The position numbers were made by a program, and so were the translations under genes. A DNA stretch of 64,000 bases. Source: Kuschelorhynchus macadamiae (lineage: Eukaryota > Arthropoda > Insecta > Coleoptera > Curculionidae). Numbering within the stretch: the first letter of the stretch is position 1; the number at the start of each line of letters is the position of its first letter. The DNA lies in the NCBI GenBank assembly GCA_030620095.1, contig JAUTXW010001353.1, positions 124,001 to 188,000 of the forward strand, in the 5' to 3' direction. Positions 54,586 to 64,000 of this stretch are shown in pieces. The notes below the pieces were generated by a model. That model did not search any database and had not been told where the DNA came from. It saw only the letters and a program-made list of their open reading frames with translations.

Positions 54586-55084
54586 CAGTGGCGTAACTAC
54601 AATGGTGTGTGTGATGCGGTTGCACCAAGATCCGAGCCTTTGGGGGGCCCGGTTGCTGCCCGGTTATAGTCTACAGAAGAAACTATCGTATTAGAACTAT
54701 CGATAGAACTAAAAAGTATCGATTTATAAAAGCGCATATTTAAGTAAAGAAATTCGCAGTGTGTATAGACTTTACCGCGCACCAAACAGGCAAACAGTCT
54801 TTTATTTTTACTTGGCCTTCACCAGCAAGTTCATTTTGTCGCAGCGGAGCGCTTTACGTCGGTAAGCAAGCGAAGATGCAAAATAATAATAATGTAAATT
54901 AAATCGTTTATATAATTTTTCTTGTTTCATTTTATCGGTAAGTAGCTAATTTTTATATATTATTACATTAAAGGAGGAGATAAGTTTCTGTTATATAGAA
55001 GAGAGGACATTTTTGGTCGTTACTTTTTCCCACAAGCTTGGGGCCCTTAAATACGTTTGGGCGAAAATAATTAAACCGGCACTG
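54586..55084. mobile_element. Probable non-autonomous hAT-like element, 499 bp
   Basis: CAGTGGCGTAAC at 54586 and the reverse complement of the right end, CAGTGCCGGTTTAA, share CAGTG(G/C)CGG-like terminal repeats. GGGGGGCCC at 54644 and GGGGCCC at about 55040 give near-end symmetry common in hAT relatives. The 8-bp flanks GGTGAAAA and GCTGCAAT match in only 5 of 8 positions, so the duplication is unproven. No ORF. Confidence 0.5.
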
Positions 55085-55092
55085 GCTGCAAT

Positions 55093-55720
55093 GCTTTATT
55101 TATTTATTTATTTGACTACTACTATGTTAAATGTAACATTACAGCAAGTCAAAAATTTGAATATAAAATGAAGGTATTAGGAAAACTTAAAATAACTAGC
55201 CTGTTACACGTAGCTAAATATAAAAATAAACAAGCACACAACTAGTATTAAAATCAATACACAAAACATAGAAAGAAATATGCGAAAAAACTTCACATAT
55301 AAATTGAAAAAATAAATTAACAAGTAAAAATTGTTCACCTAAAAAGTAGCTAAAAATACTCAAACGGTCAAATCTAACATAGACCTTAAAGAATCTATTT
55401 TCATATACGTATATAGTTAAAACAACGAAAAAAAAAACAGGGTCAGATGGTGAAGCTTCCTGTAGATATTTCGTGGATAGAATAAAAGCCTTTCTTTACA
55501 AGGAAAGTTTTAAGTTTAGTGTTAAACACATCTATTTTCAGTTCCTTAGATGTCTGTGACAAAGCATTATAAAGTTTAACATTTATTGAAGTCTTAAATT
55601 GGGTGCTATTATTAGATTAGCGGAACGTGTCTGAGAATTATGATTTTCAGAATGTGTGTGAAACAGGTACTTTCTTCCAGGTATGTCGCAAACCTGATAA
55701 AATATAAAGAGGGAAGTGTT
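55093..55720 (-). pseudogene. LINE 3' end with (AAAT)n tail
   Basis: The plus strand starts TTTATTTATTTATTTATTTG, so on the minus strand the sequence ends in an (AAAT)n tail. Upstream on the minus strand are QFKTSINVKLYNALSQTSKE, then LKIDVFNTKLKTFLVKKGFYS and IHEYLQEA: the LYNxL box, the basic helix and the cFYSxxEF-like end of jockey/CR1 reverse transcriptases. Stops are present in the SHTF-KS part. Most of the element is missing. It differs from LINE A and LINE B. Confidence 0.65.
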
Positions 55721-58062
55721 AATATAGTGTTAATATATTGGAGACAATAAAGAAAGGTTTGAAATGTTCACTTGGTCCAACACTACATAAAACCCTAACT
55801 GCCTGCTAATTAGTTAGTAATTAGACCCTAGTTACTCCAGAAGATCATCCCCACAATGTTATTCTCTACGCCAGTCGAGAGTGGAACGAGGTAAAATAGG
55901 CTACCCTCAAAGCAATTGTTGAGAATTTTTTTTTAAGCTGTCTTAATAGAAAGGGGGGCCGAGGGGATAGAGTCGAAAGGGGCCCGTAATTTCAAGCGGG
56001 CCTAGAGCCCCAAAAGTTGTAGATGTGCTAATGGCTTTGGGTGTTAATTTTTTTTGTGTTGACTAAAACAGGCGTATAATTGCAGTGATACTGATTTTAT
56101 ATTTTGCTTTGTAAGTATTCAGGGTTGTAGATATGATAAAATGAAAAGGCTGCGGAAAACGAAGAAAAATTGAAAAAGCATGTAAAAATAGACAATCTTT
56201 TTTTAAGTTATAGACAAACATCAGTCAGTCGTCTAATCGAAAATCGGTGTAATTAGAATTATTATTATACTTTAGAATGTTGTTTTGTTAAGTTTATTTA
56301 GAATAGTTTATATGGAATATATTATGGTTGATATATATTATCTTATTACATTTTTCTGTGGAACTTATCCGATTTGCTGGAGCTATACTGAATGTTAAAA
56401 CAAGATTTCAATATTTTTTGCGATTTATGAAATCTCCAATTTTTTTTATTTGTATGTACTTATTATAGAGAGGGGAGGAGGCCCGGTTTTACGATTTGGC
56501 ACCAATTTACACCAAGACACTTATTTTTAGACAAAGTGCATGATGTCTGTAATGACTAGTTAGTAAATATTCCAACAGTGTTTGAATAATGCAAACTATT
56601 TTATTTATTTACTTTTTTATATTAAAAACTTTGTGCAAAGTTAAATAGTATAAAAACAAGACGTTTGTGACCAGAACATTCAGGGTTTTTTATTTTTATG
56701 TTGGTAACATAATCTGAAAGTGTCAATCAATTAAAGCAGCGCCAACTATTCAAATTTAAAAAATAAAATATTTTACAATAATAATGTGTTTTTATTTGTG
56801 TTTAGTAAATTTTAATTAGGTAAAAATTTAAATGAGGAACTTTAGAAAAAAAGAAAACATTTATATCCAATATTTGTTACCGTGAGGTCGATCCGTTTCG
56901 GGTTAGCACCAGATATATTCAATGAAGCTAGCATTAAAGGCATAATAGAAATCTGGCCGTAGTTTTCCCTTATGAATCTAGGACTGCCACTCAAATCACC
57001 AATTGGTAACGACAGATGGATCCACACCGGGTTAGTATCAGGCTAAAGCCAAACTACAAGTACGGTAGTGGCTGTTAAATATTAAAGCAAAAATGTGAAC
57101 ATTATAAAATGATACTATACAGGCGCCACTTCAGAGGTATTTTTTCATTTGCGTATAAATAAGAATTTTATTTTAATGCAAAATATAAAGTTTTATATTC
57201 AGATATATTATAAAAAGCGCGTAAAAAATAATAATTGCTGAAAGAAATAACGATTGAAAAAACCAAAATTGATACATATACGAGTTTCACGTTTTAAGAA
57301 TAAAACGTCAACTTTAGCTATTTGTTAAAAGACATAAAGAACATAAAAATCTGTTTTTCTCCCGAATATTAAAAAAGCTGCTAATGTAAAATTCATTTTC
57401 AAATTTCAAGTGTTATTCATAATTTAAAAGAGAAATGTAATTTAAATTTCTCGGGGCAATTATTTTAAAATATCATTTTAAACAACATAAAAATATAAAA
57501 TCATTAAATATTTCATAAACAATCATGGCGCCTTTTGCCTTTATTAAAGAAAGTTTTTAATATAATACACCAAGTAAATGAAATCACTTAGGTTATTGAG
57601 TCAATGTTTTAGTCACTGCTATTGAGTGAATGTCTTAACCAGTAAGTTCAATTCTTCAACAATCATTAAAATCGGTGATGATAAGTATAAGTAATTAATT
57701 AAGTTAAAAAAAAGGTAAAAAATAAACAAATAAAATAATAATTGGAGTTTTCACACAGCATTTTTGGGAGGCTTTATGAAACCGAAAAAAAAATTTTGTG
57801 AATATATCACATTTCAGTTAAAAAAATGTTGTCCTAAAATAATTTTCATGGGCTGCAACCAATCACAAAACATTTTCATCGTATAACTGTATATAGTATG
57901 TAATCCCGCGGGTAAAACAATTCATCGCAAATGCCATGAGAAAACAAAAGAGCATAATCGGCACGTCAGGCGACGCCATGATTTTATAAGCTGTCGCGTT
58001 TATATTGAAAATAAATTGTTTTGCCTAATTGTTTTTCTCAAAAGTTATTTATTTTCCCTTAA
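55721..58062. other. No gene recognised
   Basis: About 2.3 kb. GC-rich patches at 55955-56010 (GGGGGGCCGAGGGG, AGAGCCCC) resemble internal parts of hAT-like ends. A short direct repeat (GGTCGATCCGTTTCGGGTTAG near 56885 and GATGGATCCACACCGGGTTAG near 57012) was seen. No coding similarity. Confidence 0.4.
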
Positions 58063-58500
58063 AATGAATTTAGGCGCTCAAAGTGAGATTGACAGTACAC
58101 CGCCAAATATTATTGAATCAGCTAAAACCACTTGCGACAAATAATACCAGAATGTTCAAGGAAAAAGTATGAAAATGTGAAAAACTACTTATGGAGTGGC
58201 AAATTCAAAAGAATGTTAATTAATTTTCGGAAAATGTTCTTCTTGCCTATTTTGGAGAGTTGTCAGAAAAGTATAAATCTTCCTCATTATGGGTATATTA
58301 CTCGATGTTAAAGAGTATGCTTGCTATTAAAGAAAATATTAGTATTGAAACCTATCATAAATTATGTGCATTTTTGAAAACGAAAATAGCAAGGTTTCAA
58401 AAAGAAGATGAAAAAGTCAAAATCTTTCACCGCAATGGAAATTGACAGGTTTATAAAAGAAGAACCGGGTAATATTTACCTTCTTAGTTATATGAAAATT
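58063..58500 (+). pseudogene. Crypton-like tyrosine recombinase, N-terminal relic
   Basis: It starts MNLGAQSEIDSTPPNIIES, comparable in position to MNLCEFDN at 7530. After a decayed stretch, 58225-58445 encodes NVLLAYFGELSEKYKSSSLW in one frame change, then VYYSMLKSMLAIKENIS, YHKLCAFLKTKIARFQKED and, in the next frame, MEIDRFIKEEPGNIYLL. This is the complete core-binding domain of the family, which is missing from the better catalytic copy at 7530-8522. The catalytic domain is absent. It is one of at least five copies in the window. Confidence 0.75.
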
Positions 58501-58579
58501 TAATAAGCAAAAAGTAAAAAAAAACTAGAGATATCTTGTATGTGTATGGTATTAACATTTTATATTTATAAACTAGGGA

Positions 58580-58680
58580 TAGTGAAAAAGCGCACTTAAA
58601 AAATAGCAAGTTTTGGAATAGTGTTATATTTAGTTCAGTATATAGTCATTTAGTCACACATATAGAGTGTGGCCTGTTTA
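58580..58680 (+). repeat. Leader fragment shared with 13200-13290
   Basis: AGTTCAGTATATAGTCATTT, then ACACATATAGAGTGT, matches AGTTCAGTACATAGTCATTT and ACACATATATCGTGT at 13238-13277, the start of A-B-C repeat copy 1. Confidence 0.55.
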
Positions 58681-58745
58681 AAAGCTAAGGAATTAACTAC
58701 TGCTAGTTATAATTAACCTGGGTTAAATTAAAATTTTGGTAACGT

Positions 58746-58753
58746 GTATAGAT
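58746..58753. repeat. Target-site duplication, left (GTATAGAT)
   Basis: GTATAGAT next to CATTGAAATGAAG; partner GTATAGTT at 59972-59979, 7 of 8 identical. Confidence 0.8.
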
Positions 58754-59971
58754 CATTGAAATGAAGAGAGAACTGGAATGCTGACGCTTCGTTCACAACG
58801 CGAGCTTAGATGTTAGAAGAGTGCCGCTGCTAAAGGAGGGTGTCCATTTCTCTTTAACACATGGTGCCTTATGACCGATCAGAGACAATTGTTAAAAAAA
58901 ATCAAATTGCGTATGCTAATATGAGGTTTTTAATAGTTAAAGATTATGCCTTACTTTGATATTAAATTAGGAAGTATTTTTTTAAAAAAAAGGTGGGATA
59001 AAATTTTATATTAGTTGAAAGCAAAAATGAAAGCAAATTTTAACCTGAAATAATTGTAGAGATTATAGCATTAATGTGTAACATAAGTAATAAAAATAAA
59101 TGTACTTTACGCTTTACCGTCTAAAAGTAATTTACTTTACGCACTAGTGCCTAAAAGTTATATTTACCAACTGTACGGCCAATAAAGTGAGGACTTTAGG
59201 GTGGGTGGTAGGAAAACTAATTTTTGTTTTAATAACTTCTTTATTTCAAAACAATATTACACATGATAAAACATAATAGTTTTATGCAGTTTTTGTCTTA
59301 TATTAGCCTTATCACCAAGCATGCGAATTGTTTTCTTTTTACAATATGTTAATATGTGCATATTTGTGTATGTATTTGCAATAAATTTATCAGCTTGCAT
59401 TTCATGCAAATCTTCCTGCATGTCGATAACAGGATGAGATGGAGTAAATTGACTGATCAAATTATTATCAATAAAATGTTGTACAACTAATGTAATAATT
59501 CTTTGTCTGAATTGCACTTATTTATATAGTTACCATTAATTTCAGCTCTAAAAGCCCTAATTTTTACGCCGAACCATGAGCCATAAATCTAAACGCTGTT
59601 TATTCTTTATGGGAAATCTACAACAAAAAACATCAAAAAAGAGGCAAAATGCGGCAAATAGGTACCTTTCAATATTGTTATATTATAACCTATAATAATA
59701 CTTGGCACTTTATTTGAACACCTATATAATTAATTATTGCTTACTTGTGAAATTTTTTGGTTCTGTTTGGAGTCCATTCGTTTTGACATCCATCCAAAAT
59801 TGGAAAAAATCAATAATATTCTAATGAAACATCGGATCAGTACATTTGCTGATACCTGATAAAGACAGGTAATCCCGAGAGAGTATCACACTCTTTCTAA
59901 CTAGGCGGATCACGTTTACAACGAACGGCAGGCAAGAGAACGCATTCCAGTTCTCAATCTTCATTTCAATG
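58754..59971. mobile_element. DNA transposon, 1.2 kb, P/THAP-like or hAT-like
   Basis: The terminal inverted repeats CATTGAAATGAAGA, then GAGAACTGGAATGC (left), and CATTGAAATGAAGA, then TTGAGAACTGGAATGC (reverse complement of the right) agree over about 30 bp with one 2-base indel. An 8-bp duplication borders them. An 8-bp target and ends starting CA fit P-element-type and hAT-type transposons. It is too short for a full transposase. Confidence 0.75.
59257..59517 (-). pseudogene. Unrecognised 86-residue ORF inside the 58.75-59.97 kb transposon
   Basis: The frame MQFRQRIITLVVQHFIDNN, then TPSHPVIDMQEDLHEM, ADKFIANTYTNMHILTYCKK and IRMLGDKANIRQKLHKTIMFYHV is uninterrupted. The basic end (RQKLHKTIMF) and its position in a TIR element suggest the C-terminus of a transposase, possibly P/THAP-type, but no diagnostic motif is visible. 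It could also be chance. I do not assign a function. Confidence 0.35.
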
Positions 59972-59979
59972 GTATAGTT
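59972..59979. repeat. Target-site duplication, right (GTATAGTT)
   Basis: Follows the right terminal repeat; partner of GTATAGAT at 58746-58753. Confidence 0.8.
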
Positions 59980-60489
59980 TTAAAATATGACTATTTTGAC
60001 ATATTCAGTTTTGGCATCGCTCATTGGCGTGCGAGCCGAGAGGGGGAAATGGTAGGATTCTTAAGAAAATGATATTAGCAATTTTTTTTAATGAAATTTT
60101 GATTCTCGGTTCTTAATCAGCATCATCAAAAACCCCCTTATACCGAATTTTAACAAAATATGTCATTAGATATGGGAAATACTAGCTTTCAAAAAATGCA
60201 GAAATCTCTTAAACCAGTGCCTTGATCAAAAAGACTATTTTACATATTTTTATTATTTTGACAATCTTTATCGAATTTAGAAAACAAAATAGTTTTAAGA
60301 TGTACTCAAAATATATCCGAGTTTTTCAGCTCTGCATTGTGTCCCTTAATTATTTTCATTAAAATTATGAAAATTAAAAAATACGTCTTAAAGCAATTTT
60401 TGTACTAAAATTCAACAAAAATCGTTAAAGTAATAAACATGTAAAATAGTGTTTCATGATCAAGACAATCTGCCTTTGAAATGAAAAAA
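59980..60489. other. No gene seen
   Basis: AT-rich sequence with no coding similarity noted. Confidence 0.4.
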
Positions 60490-61125
60490 AAAATTTGAAG
60501 GTTCGCAGGCCGCTATTTTGTTTTGCTAACTTATATTCATACCAAAATATTACCAGTTCATTCCTATGTAACACTGGTAATTTTTGTGCAAAATTTGAGT
60601 AAACTGCGTAGTTTTTTAGCAATAATTTTTTTAACGTTTTTTAGGATCACAATTTTACTAGTTAATCTCTATACCATAATTAGTTATGGCACACAATTTG
60701 AAATTAGTACATTAAGTAGTTTTTCAGGCTGAATTTTGAAATATTTTATTAGGCAGCCATTTTGGTTTGCCATCCTGGATTTGTACCAAAATTTTACCAG
60801 TTGATTCTTAAATAATACTTGATTTTTTGTAACATTTGAGATACATTGATTAAGTAATTTGTTAGTAATAATTTTCTTAACATTCACTAGACCGCCATTT
60901 CGTTTTGCTATATTGGATTTTTACCAAAATGTTAACAGGTCATCCCCATATGGCCTTTAATTTTGGAGTCAATGGGCTAAGTAGTTTTTTAGCTATGCTG
61001 CGAACAGACAAACAGACAGACCGACAGAGAGACAGACAGACCGACGGGTTTCGAGAAAATATCTAGGACCCTGAAACGTAGAGATCTGAAAAAATCTCGA
61101 AGGGTTATTTTTTACGAGGGAAGTA
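60490..61125 (+). repeat. Three-unit (A-B-C) repeat array, copy 5, with tail
   Basis: A partial B unit at 60508 is followed by A (about 60640), B (60753) and C (60890). A long GACA-type run (GAACAGACAAACAGACAGAC) and the tail GGTTTCGAGAAAATATCTAG, ACGTAGAGATCTG, TTTTTTACGAGGGAAG end the array. Confidence 0.8.
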
Positions 61126-61129
61126 AAAA

Positions 61130-61370
61130 TTATTTAGCCGCTAGTTTATTCTGTCATCTTGAATTTGTACCACAACTTATCCGGTTAAGCTCTATATCAC
61201 AATGCCTGCACAAAATTTGAAACTAATCTAATAAGTAGTTTTTTAAGACCGATTTTTTAAATGTTTTATTAGGCCGCCATTTTGTTTTGGTGTCTTATAT
61301 CCATATTAAAATGTTACTACTTTATTTCTAAGTAACACTTGATTTATGTGCAAAATTTGAAGATTGTAAA
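61130..61370 (+). repeat. Three-unit repeat array, copy 6 (A and B only)
   Basis: The A unit starts near 61135 and B near 61273. The B unit stops inside GCAAAATTTGA at about 61360, where the Crypton fragment begins, so the junction truncates it. Confidence 0.7.
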
Positions 61371-61474
61371 ATATTTAAATTTACCAAATTTGTAAATGTA
61401 CACAGGGCATAGCTTTAGATGGCATCCGCAACTCTACTTGTAGATGCAGGTGGGGATATCATTGCTTTAAACTG
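61370..61474 (+). pseudogene. Crypton-like recombinase, fifth copy, 5' half of the split frame
   Basis: The frame reads KYLNLPNL, stop, MYTGHSF, then after a small shift ASATLLVDAGGDIIAL, the HxxR-box region of the family (compare GHCYRRSSATILADAGVD at 8065). It is cut at 61474 by a hAT element. The other half resumes at 63864. Confidence 0.7.
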
Positions 61475-63863
61475 CAGCCATGTCAAACATGCGGCCAGCG
61501 GGCCGCATGCGGCCCAGTGAGCATTTTTCTGCGGCCCAAATCAGTTTTGAAAACAGCCAGATAATGCGGCCCGCGAACAAGTTGAAAACCGTTTTTGAAA
61601 GCGCGCGCCGCTGCAACAACGATTGGTATAATAAAATGTACAATTGTACATAGTGCCATCTATGTTTAGGAGGATGAATTACACATACTCAACCTAAAAC
61701 CTAAAGCCAAACGTTACCTGGCTTGTTCCATGAAATTCTGTCGCGCAAAAACACAGATGACGCTATCTGAACATTCTGGAAAGAACTCGAGAAATCACAA
61801 TTCGTATATAAGCCGTGTTCGATTGAGTTCAGTCGTTCAGTATTTAGTCAGTTAGGAGTCAGTTGCGATAGAGTTTCGAGTTGAGTTGTGCACTTATTGT
61901 TACAACACTTAACAGTACTTATTATAATTTATTTCGGATACAGTTTTTAACATGTCTCTTTCAAACCCAAGTGGAAGTAAGAGGAAACTTGTAGATGAGC
62001 ATCGTATCTTTCAAGAAAAGTGGGAATTAGAGTGTTTTTGCTGTGAAGTGAAAGAAAAAAATATTTGTTTGCTTTGTAATAGTACAGTCGGTGTCCCAAA
62101 ATTATATAATATAAAACGTCACTATGATATTCATAAAACTATGTTTGACAAGTATACAGGCATGGTCAGAAACGAAAAGTTAATAAAATCACTGTTGAAA
62201 GATCAGCAGCTTATGTTTACACGTCCAAAGCAAGAAAATTAATCTGTCCTTCAAGCGAGCTACGTACTGTCGTACTCAAAACCATTTGTTGAAGGTGAAT
62301 TTATAAAAGAGTGCCTTGTAAAGGCCGCGGAAATTCAAAATATATCCTTGTCCCGGAATACTGTCGCTGAAAGAGTTACTGAGTTGGCTGCCAATATAAG
62401 TGATCAGATAAAAACAAATTCAGACTCTTTCATTGCATTTTCTCTTGCCTGTGACGAAAGTACGGATGTGTGTGATGTGGCGCAACTCGCTGTTTTTCTT
62501 CGTGCGGTTGATACAGATATCAATGTGTATGAAAAATTACTGGAATTAGTACCATTGCATGATACAACAACTGGAAAGGATATTTACAATGCTGTTTATG
62601 GCCCTCTGCAAAAGTACAATTTAGATTTGTCAAAACTGTGTTCCGTTGCAACAGACGGAGCTCCTTCAATAACTGGAGTAAAAAATGACTTCGTTAAAAT
62701 ATTACAGACAAAGATCAGAGAAACGGGCAGTGACAAACCAAATTTTCATCATTTTCATTGTATAATCCACCAAGAAGATTTATGCTCAAAAGTGATCAAG
62801 TTGCAAAGTGTTTTAAAGTCAGTGAAAAAAATTAGGGCCTTAATCAGCGACAGTTTTCTGCATTTTTACGTGATTTAGAAAGTGAGTACACTGATTTACC
62901 ATATTATGCAGAGGTGCGATGACTTTCGTGTTCTATGGTACTCGACCGGTTTTGGAATCTCAAAGAAGAAATATGCGTTTTCATGGAAACAAAAGGAGAA
63001 GATGGCAGCTTATTATGTGTTGTACCTTTTTTACAAGATCTTTCATTTATGGCAAATATCACAAAACACTTGTGGGACTTAAATACGAAATTGCAAGGAC
63101 CACGTCAAGTTATTACAGATATGTATGATCATGTGAAAGCTTTCAAGTGTAAGATGATGTTGTGGGAAAAACAGTTAGCAGAGGATAATCTGTCACATTT
63201 TCTCACTTATAAGGCATATCAGGAAAGCACAATTGTCCCAATATCATACAAAATATATTCAGAGAAAATGAGAAGCCTTCTGGCAGAATTTGAGAAGTCT
63301 TTTCAGGATTCTAAGACCCAAGAAAACAATTTTTCTCTATTTACTGGTCTTTTCCCTATCGATATTGATAAAGTTTCCCCTTACTTGCAAATGGAAGTAA
63401 TTGAGATTCAGTGTCAGACTTTTAAGTACTTATAAGTACTCGCCTGTTCAATACCAAGAAATGAGAAAATTTGCGCGTAAAATCCTGTCAATGTTTGCAA
63501 GTATTTATAAGTGCGAAAAACTATTTTCTTTGATGAAAGGAAACAAATCTCCTGCAAGATCGCGATTGACGGACGCACACTTGGACGTAGTTCTAAAAGT
63601 TATTTCCGCCGATAAATTCGGGCCACAAATAGACAACTTAATTAAAGACAAAATATGTCAAATATCTGGCAAAAGAATTTAATGTTGGTAGTTTTTTTGT
63701 AATGTCCTTTTTATCGGAAATCTAATAAACAGACTTGTCCTATAATAATACTTTTTCTCAAGATTTTCAGTAGTTGTCTTTTTTAAGATAAGGTTTTGCG
63801 GCCCACCTAGTCGATGGTCTTCATGCTTTTGGCCCACCAGTGATTTTGAGTTTGACATGGTTG
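61475..63863 (+). mobile_element. hAT element, GTF2IRD2-like, about 2.4 kb
   Basis: Terminal inverted repeats are CAGCCATGTCAAAC at 61475 and CAACCATGTCAAAC (reverse complement) ending at 63863. GCGGCC-rich stretches lie just inside both ends. The flanks CTTTAAACTG and CTTAATG are diverged versions of an 8-bp CTTTAATG target. It encodes a transposase related to general transcription factor II-I repeat domain-containing protein 2, and interrupts a Crypton reading frame. Confidence 0.85.
61952..63682 (+). pseudogene. hAT transposase, GTF2IRD2-like, lightly damaged
   Basis: The start is MSLSNPSGSKRKLVDEHRIF, then EKWELECFCCEVKEKNICLL, a CNS-H-H-type zinc finger with KLYNIKRHYDIHK. A stop at 62240 follows FTRPKQEN. 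The next frame (62348-62878) has SRNTVAERVTELAANISDQI, FSLACDESTDVCDVAQLAVF with the first catalytic Asp, LCSVATDGAPSITG and HCIIHQEDLCSKV. Then come LESEYTDLPYYAEVR, a TGA stop in place of Trp, and VLDRFWNLKEEICVFM to YKIYSEKMRSLLAEF. The C-terminal frame (63401-63682) holds SIYKCEKLFSLMKGNKSPAR, SRLTDAHLDVVLKVI, the hAT dimerisation domain. Only about four lesions disrupt nearly full-length sequence, so this is among the youngest elements here. Confidence 0.88.
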
Positions 63864-63950
63864 CTTAATGCGTCATGGTGCCTGGAAGTCAACATCCGTA
63901 GCGGAGGTTTACATAGACGATTCAAGAAATAACAAGTTAAATACCGCCAA
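63864..63950 (+). pseudogene. Crypton-like recombinase, fifth copy, 3' half
   Basis: Directly after the hAT right end the frame LMRHGAWKSTSVAEVYIDDS, then RNNKLN, continues the motif order of the 5' half: Trp position in GAWKS and nucleophile Tyr in VYIDD. The sequence then runs into poly-T-rich DNA and the window end. Confidence 0.75.
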
Positions 63951-64000
63951 CCAATTTTTTTTCTTCGGTAAATACAAATACAAGCACAGAAAATATGAAT

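Overview
This window looks like a stretch of arthropod, most likely insect, repeat-rich intergenic DNA. It is strongly AT-rich, has long TA microsatellites, and carries typical insect repeat families: Crypton-like tyrosine recombinases, Penelope-like elements (PLEs), jockey/CR1-type LINEs, hAT, Tigger/pogo with a PHD finger, piggyBac and mariner-like DDE elements. A beetle would fit, but nothing here proves the order. I find no host gene, rRNA or convincing tRNA. Nearly every recognisable coding stretch is a transposable-element ORF broken by stops, frameshifts or later insertions.

Layout. 0-1.1 kb: 3' part of a DIRS-type retroelement (RNase H, then the start of its tyrosine recombinase). 1.4-3.5 kb: a mariner-like transposase relic with a small MITE inside it. 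4-5.8 kb: TA repeats and the 3' part of a DUF4371/hAT transposase. 7.5-9.5 kb: two head-to-tail Crypton-like recombinase relics. 11.8-12.1 kb: a PLE endonuclease fragment. 13.2-15.3 kb: a three-unit repeat family interrupted by a GC-rich island. 15.7-21.2 kb: one LINE inserted into an older LINE. 22.1-26 kb: a foldback, a mariner relic and more of the three-unit repeat. 26.8-29.6 kb: a hairpin and a near-complete PLE with terminal direct repeats. 29.8-37 kb: diverged direct repeats and AT-rich DNA with no gene seen. 37.1-40.5 kb: another Crypton relic and another mariner relic. 42.3-47.4 kb: a Tigger/pogo element split by a hAT element. 47.5-51.5 kb: an inverted PLE fragment split by a piggyBac element. 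52.6-58.5 kb: MITE-like and LINE fragments and a Crypton relic. 58.75-59.97 kb: a DNA transposon with TIRs and an 8-bp target duplication. 60.5-64 kb: more of the three-unit repeat, then a Crypton reading frame split by a GTF2IRD2-like hAT element.

The main biology is stratigraphic. In four places (LINE in LINE, hAT in Tigger, piggyBac in PLE, hAT in Crypton) the flanks of the younger element rejoin into continuous older sequence, which gives element boundaries, target duplications and relative ages. A second theme is a recurrent RNA-like motif resembling the hammerhead ribozyme core (CTGAxGA, stem, GAAA), seen in and near PLE ends and foldbacks. A third is the repeated presence of one Crypton-like tyrosine recombinase family in at least five decayed copies. 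No clear new defence, metabolic or regulatory system was seen.
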